A stretch of DNA of 64,000 nt. Origin: Nitrospirillum amazonense. Lineage in GTDB: Bacteria; Pseudomonadota; Alphaproteobacteria; Azospirillales; Azospirillaceae. Positions 63,692 to 64,000 of the stretch are shown piece by piece. Below the pieces are notes generated by a model, which ran no database searches, was not told the origin of the DNA, and saw only the letters and a program-made list of their open reading frames with translations. Within the stretch, counting starts at the first letter, position 1, and every line of letters starts with the position of its first letter. The position numbers and the translations under genes are program-made. The DNA lies in contig NZ_VITN01000007.1 in the NCBI RefSeq assembly GCF_007828045.1, forward strand, positions 62,001 through 126,000, written 5' to 3'.

Positions 63692-64000
63692 ATGGCTCAG
63701 CACATTGACGGTGCCGGTGGTGCGCGGAACCCCACGTCGGTCGGGCGCAGGGGCGATCGCGAACTCGTCATCACACGGACATTCGACGCGCCGCCGAGCA
63801 CGGTTTACAGGGCGTGGGGCCAGCCAGAGCTGTTCCAGCGCTGGTGGGTGCCGAAATCGGTACCCGGCATTTCTCTCGTATCGTGCGACCTGGACATCCG
63901 TACCGGCGGAAAGTATCGCCTGGAATTCGCCGCCGGCGGCTCGGACACCATGGCCTTCTACGGCAAATATATCGAGGTGGTGCCTAACGAGCGCATCGTC
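63692..64000 (+). CDS. SRPBCC / AHSA1 (START-like) domain protein, 3'-truncated by window edge
   Basis: The first 103 codons of an AHSA1-type SRPBCC protein, open to the window end. ELVITRTFDAPPSTVYRAWGQPELFQRWWVP is the diagnostic opening of this family (residues about 25-55), followed by DLDIRTGGKYRLEF and KYIEVVPNERIV. Such proteins have a hydrophobic cavity and are often encoded with an ArsR regulator or a DoxX-type protein. The function is unknown. ATG 63692 follows GGGAGGA. Fifty-five bases separate it from the LacI gene. Confidence 0.88.
   Translation, partial: MAQHIDGAGGARNPTSVGRRGDRELVITRTFDAPPSTVYRAWGQPELFQRWWVPKSVPGISLVSCDLDIRTGGKYRLEFAAGGSDTMAFYGKYIEVVPNERIV

Noticed and set aside
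1-64000. tRNA or rRNA genes, CRISPR arrays, insertion sequences, prophage, attachment sites
   Set aside because: On reading both strands I found no cloverleaf with conserved tRNA boxes, no regularly spaced repeats, no transposase or integrase pattern and no terminal inverted repeats. A dedicated search tool could still find a degenerate element.

Overview
The window is GC-rich, densely coding chromosomal DNA, very probably from an alphaproteobacterium with a scavenging, plant- or polysaccharide-associated lifestyle. The evidence is a PHA synthase, four TonB-dependent receptors (two of them of the large Xanthomonas/Caulobacter oligosaccharide type), many LysR/GntR/LacI/TetR regulators, and catabolic operons in place of housekeeping genes. 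Caulobacterales, Sphingomonadales and Azospirillaceae would all fit; the genus cannot be fixed from this sequence. I saw no rRNA, tRNA, insertion sequence, CRISPR array or phage gene. Both window edges cut a gene: a phaC fragment on the left and an SRPBCC/AHSA1 gene on the right.

Layout. (A) 1-7.3 kb: end of phaC; a zinc-independent oxidoreductase + SnoaL-like pair divergent from a LysR gene; an aldo/keto reductase; a TetR-LysR pair divergent from a DUF1330-like gene. (B) 7.3-19.2 kb: a minus-strand operon AtuA-like / DUF4387 / MFS / HyuB / HyuA. It is divergent from an unusual helix-turn-helix + degenerate citrate-synthase protein, followed by a 2-hydroxyacid dehydrogenase and a TonB receptor. 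A 13-nt motif is shared by the two divergent promoter regions. (C) 19.4-27.1 kb: LeuCD-type hydro-lyase, HutC/GntR regulator, CaiB CoA-transferase, HMG-CoA-lyase-like enzyme, isochorismatase-fold amidase and two PuuE-like polysaccharide-deacetylase-fold hydrolases. The same inverted repeat lies in both divergent promoter regions. (D) 27.2-35.2 kb: minus-strand operon MFS / VOC / methyltransferase / 101-aa protein / bicupin / TonB receptor, divergent from a LysR gene. (E) 35.2-44.3 kb: minus-strand operon DUF4432 epimerase / SDR / CaiB / cytoplasmic solute-binding-like protein / enoyl-CoA hydratase / 2-hydroxyacid dehydrogenase / glycerate kinase / beta-helix glycoside hydrolase. (F) 44.5-62.3 kb: a complete non-phosphorylative L-fucose pathway (mutarotase, dehydrogenase, lactonase, enolase-family dehydratase, SDR, FAH-type hydrolase, FMN L-lactate dehydrogenase) with an MFS transporter, a second beta-helix glycoside hydrolase (GH141-like, a family that includes alpha-L-fucosidase), a GntR regulator and two large TonB receptors. 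(G) LacI regulator and the start of an SRPBCC gene.

How it works together. In region F fucosylated oligosaccharides would enter through the TonB receptors. L-fucose would be freed by the secreted beta-helix enzymes, imported by the MFS carrier, and converted by fuconolactone, fuconate, 2-keto-3-deoxyfuconate and the 2,4-diketo acid to pyruvate plus L-lactate, the latter oxidised by LldD. A perfect 20-bp palindrome lies between the dehydratase and gntR genes, and related half-sites precede other genes of the locus. Region C reads as a pathway that hydrolyses a cyclic imide or ureide and its half-amide, hydrates the resulting dicarboxylate, activates it with CoA and cleaves it. This pathway is inferred. 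Regions B, D and E are coherent operons whose substrates I cannot name.
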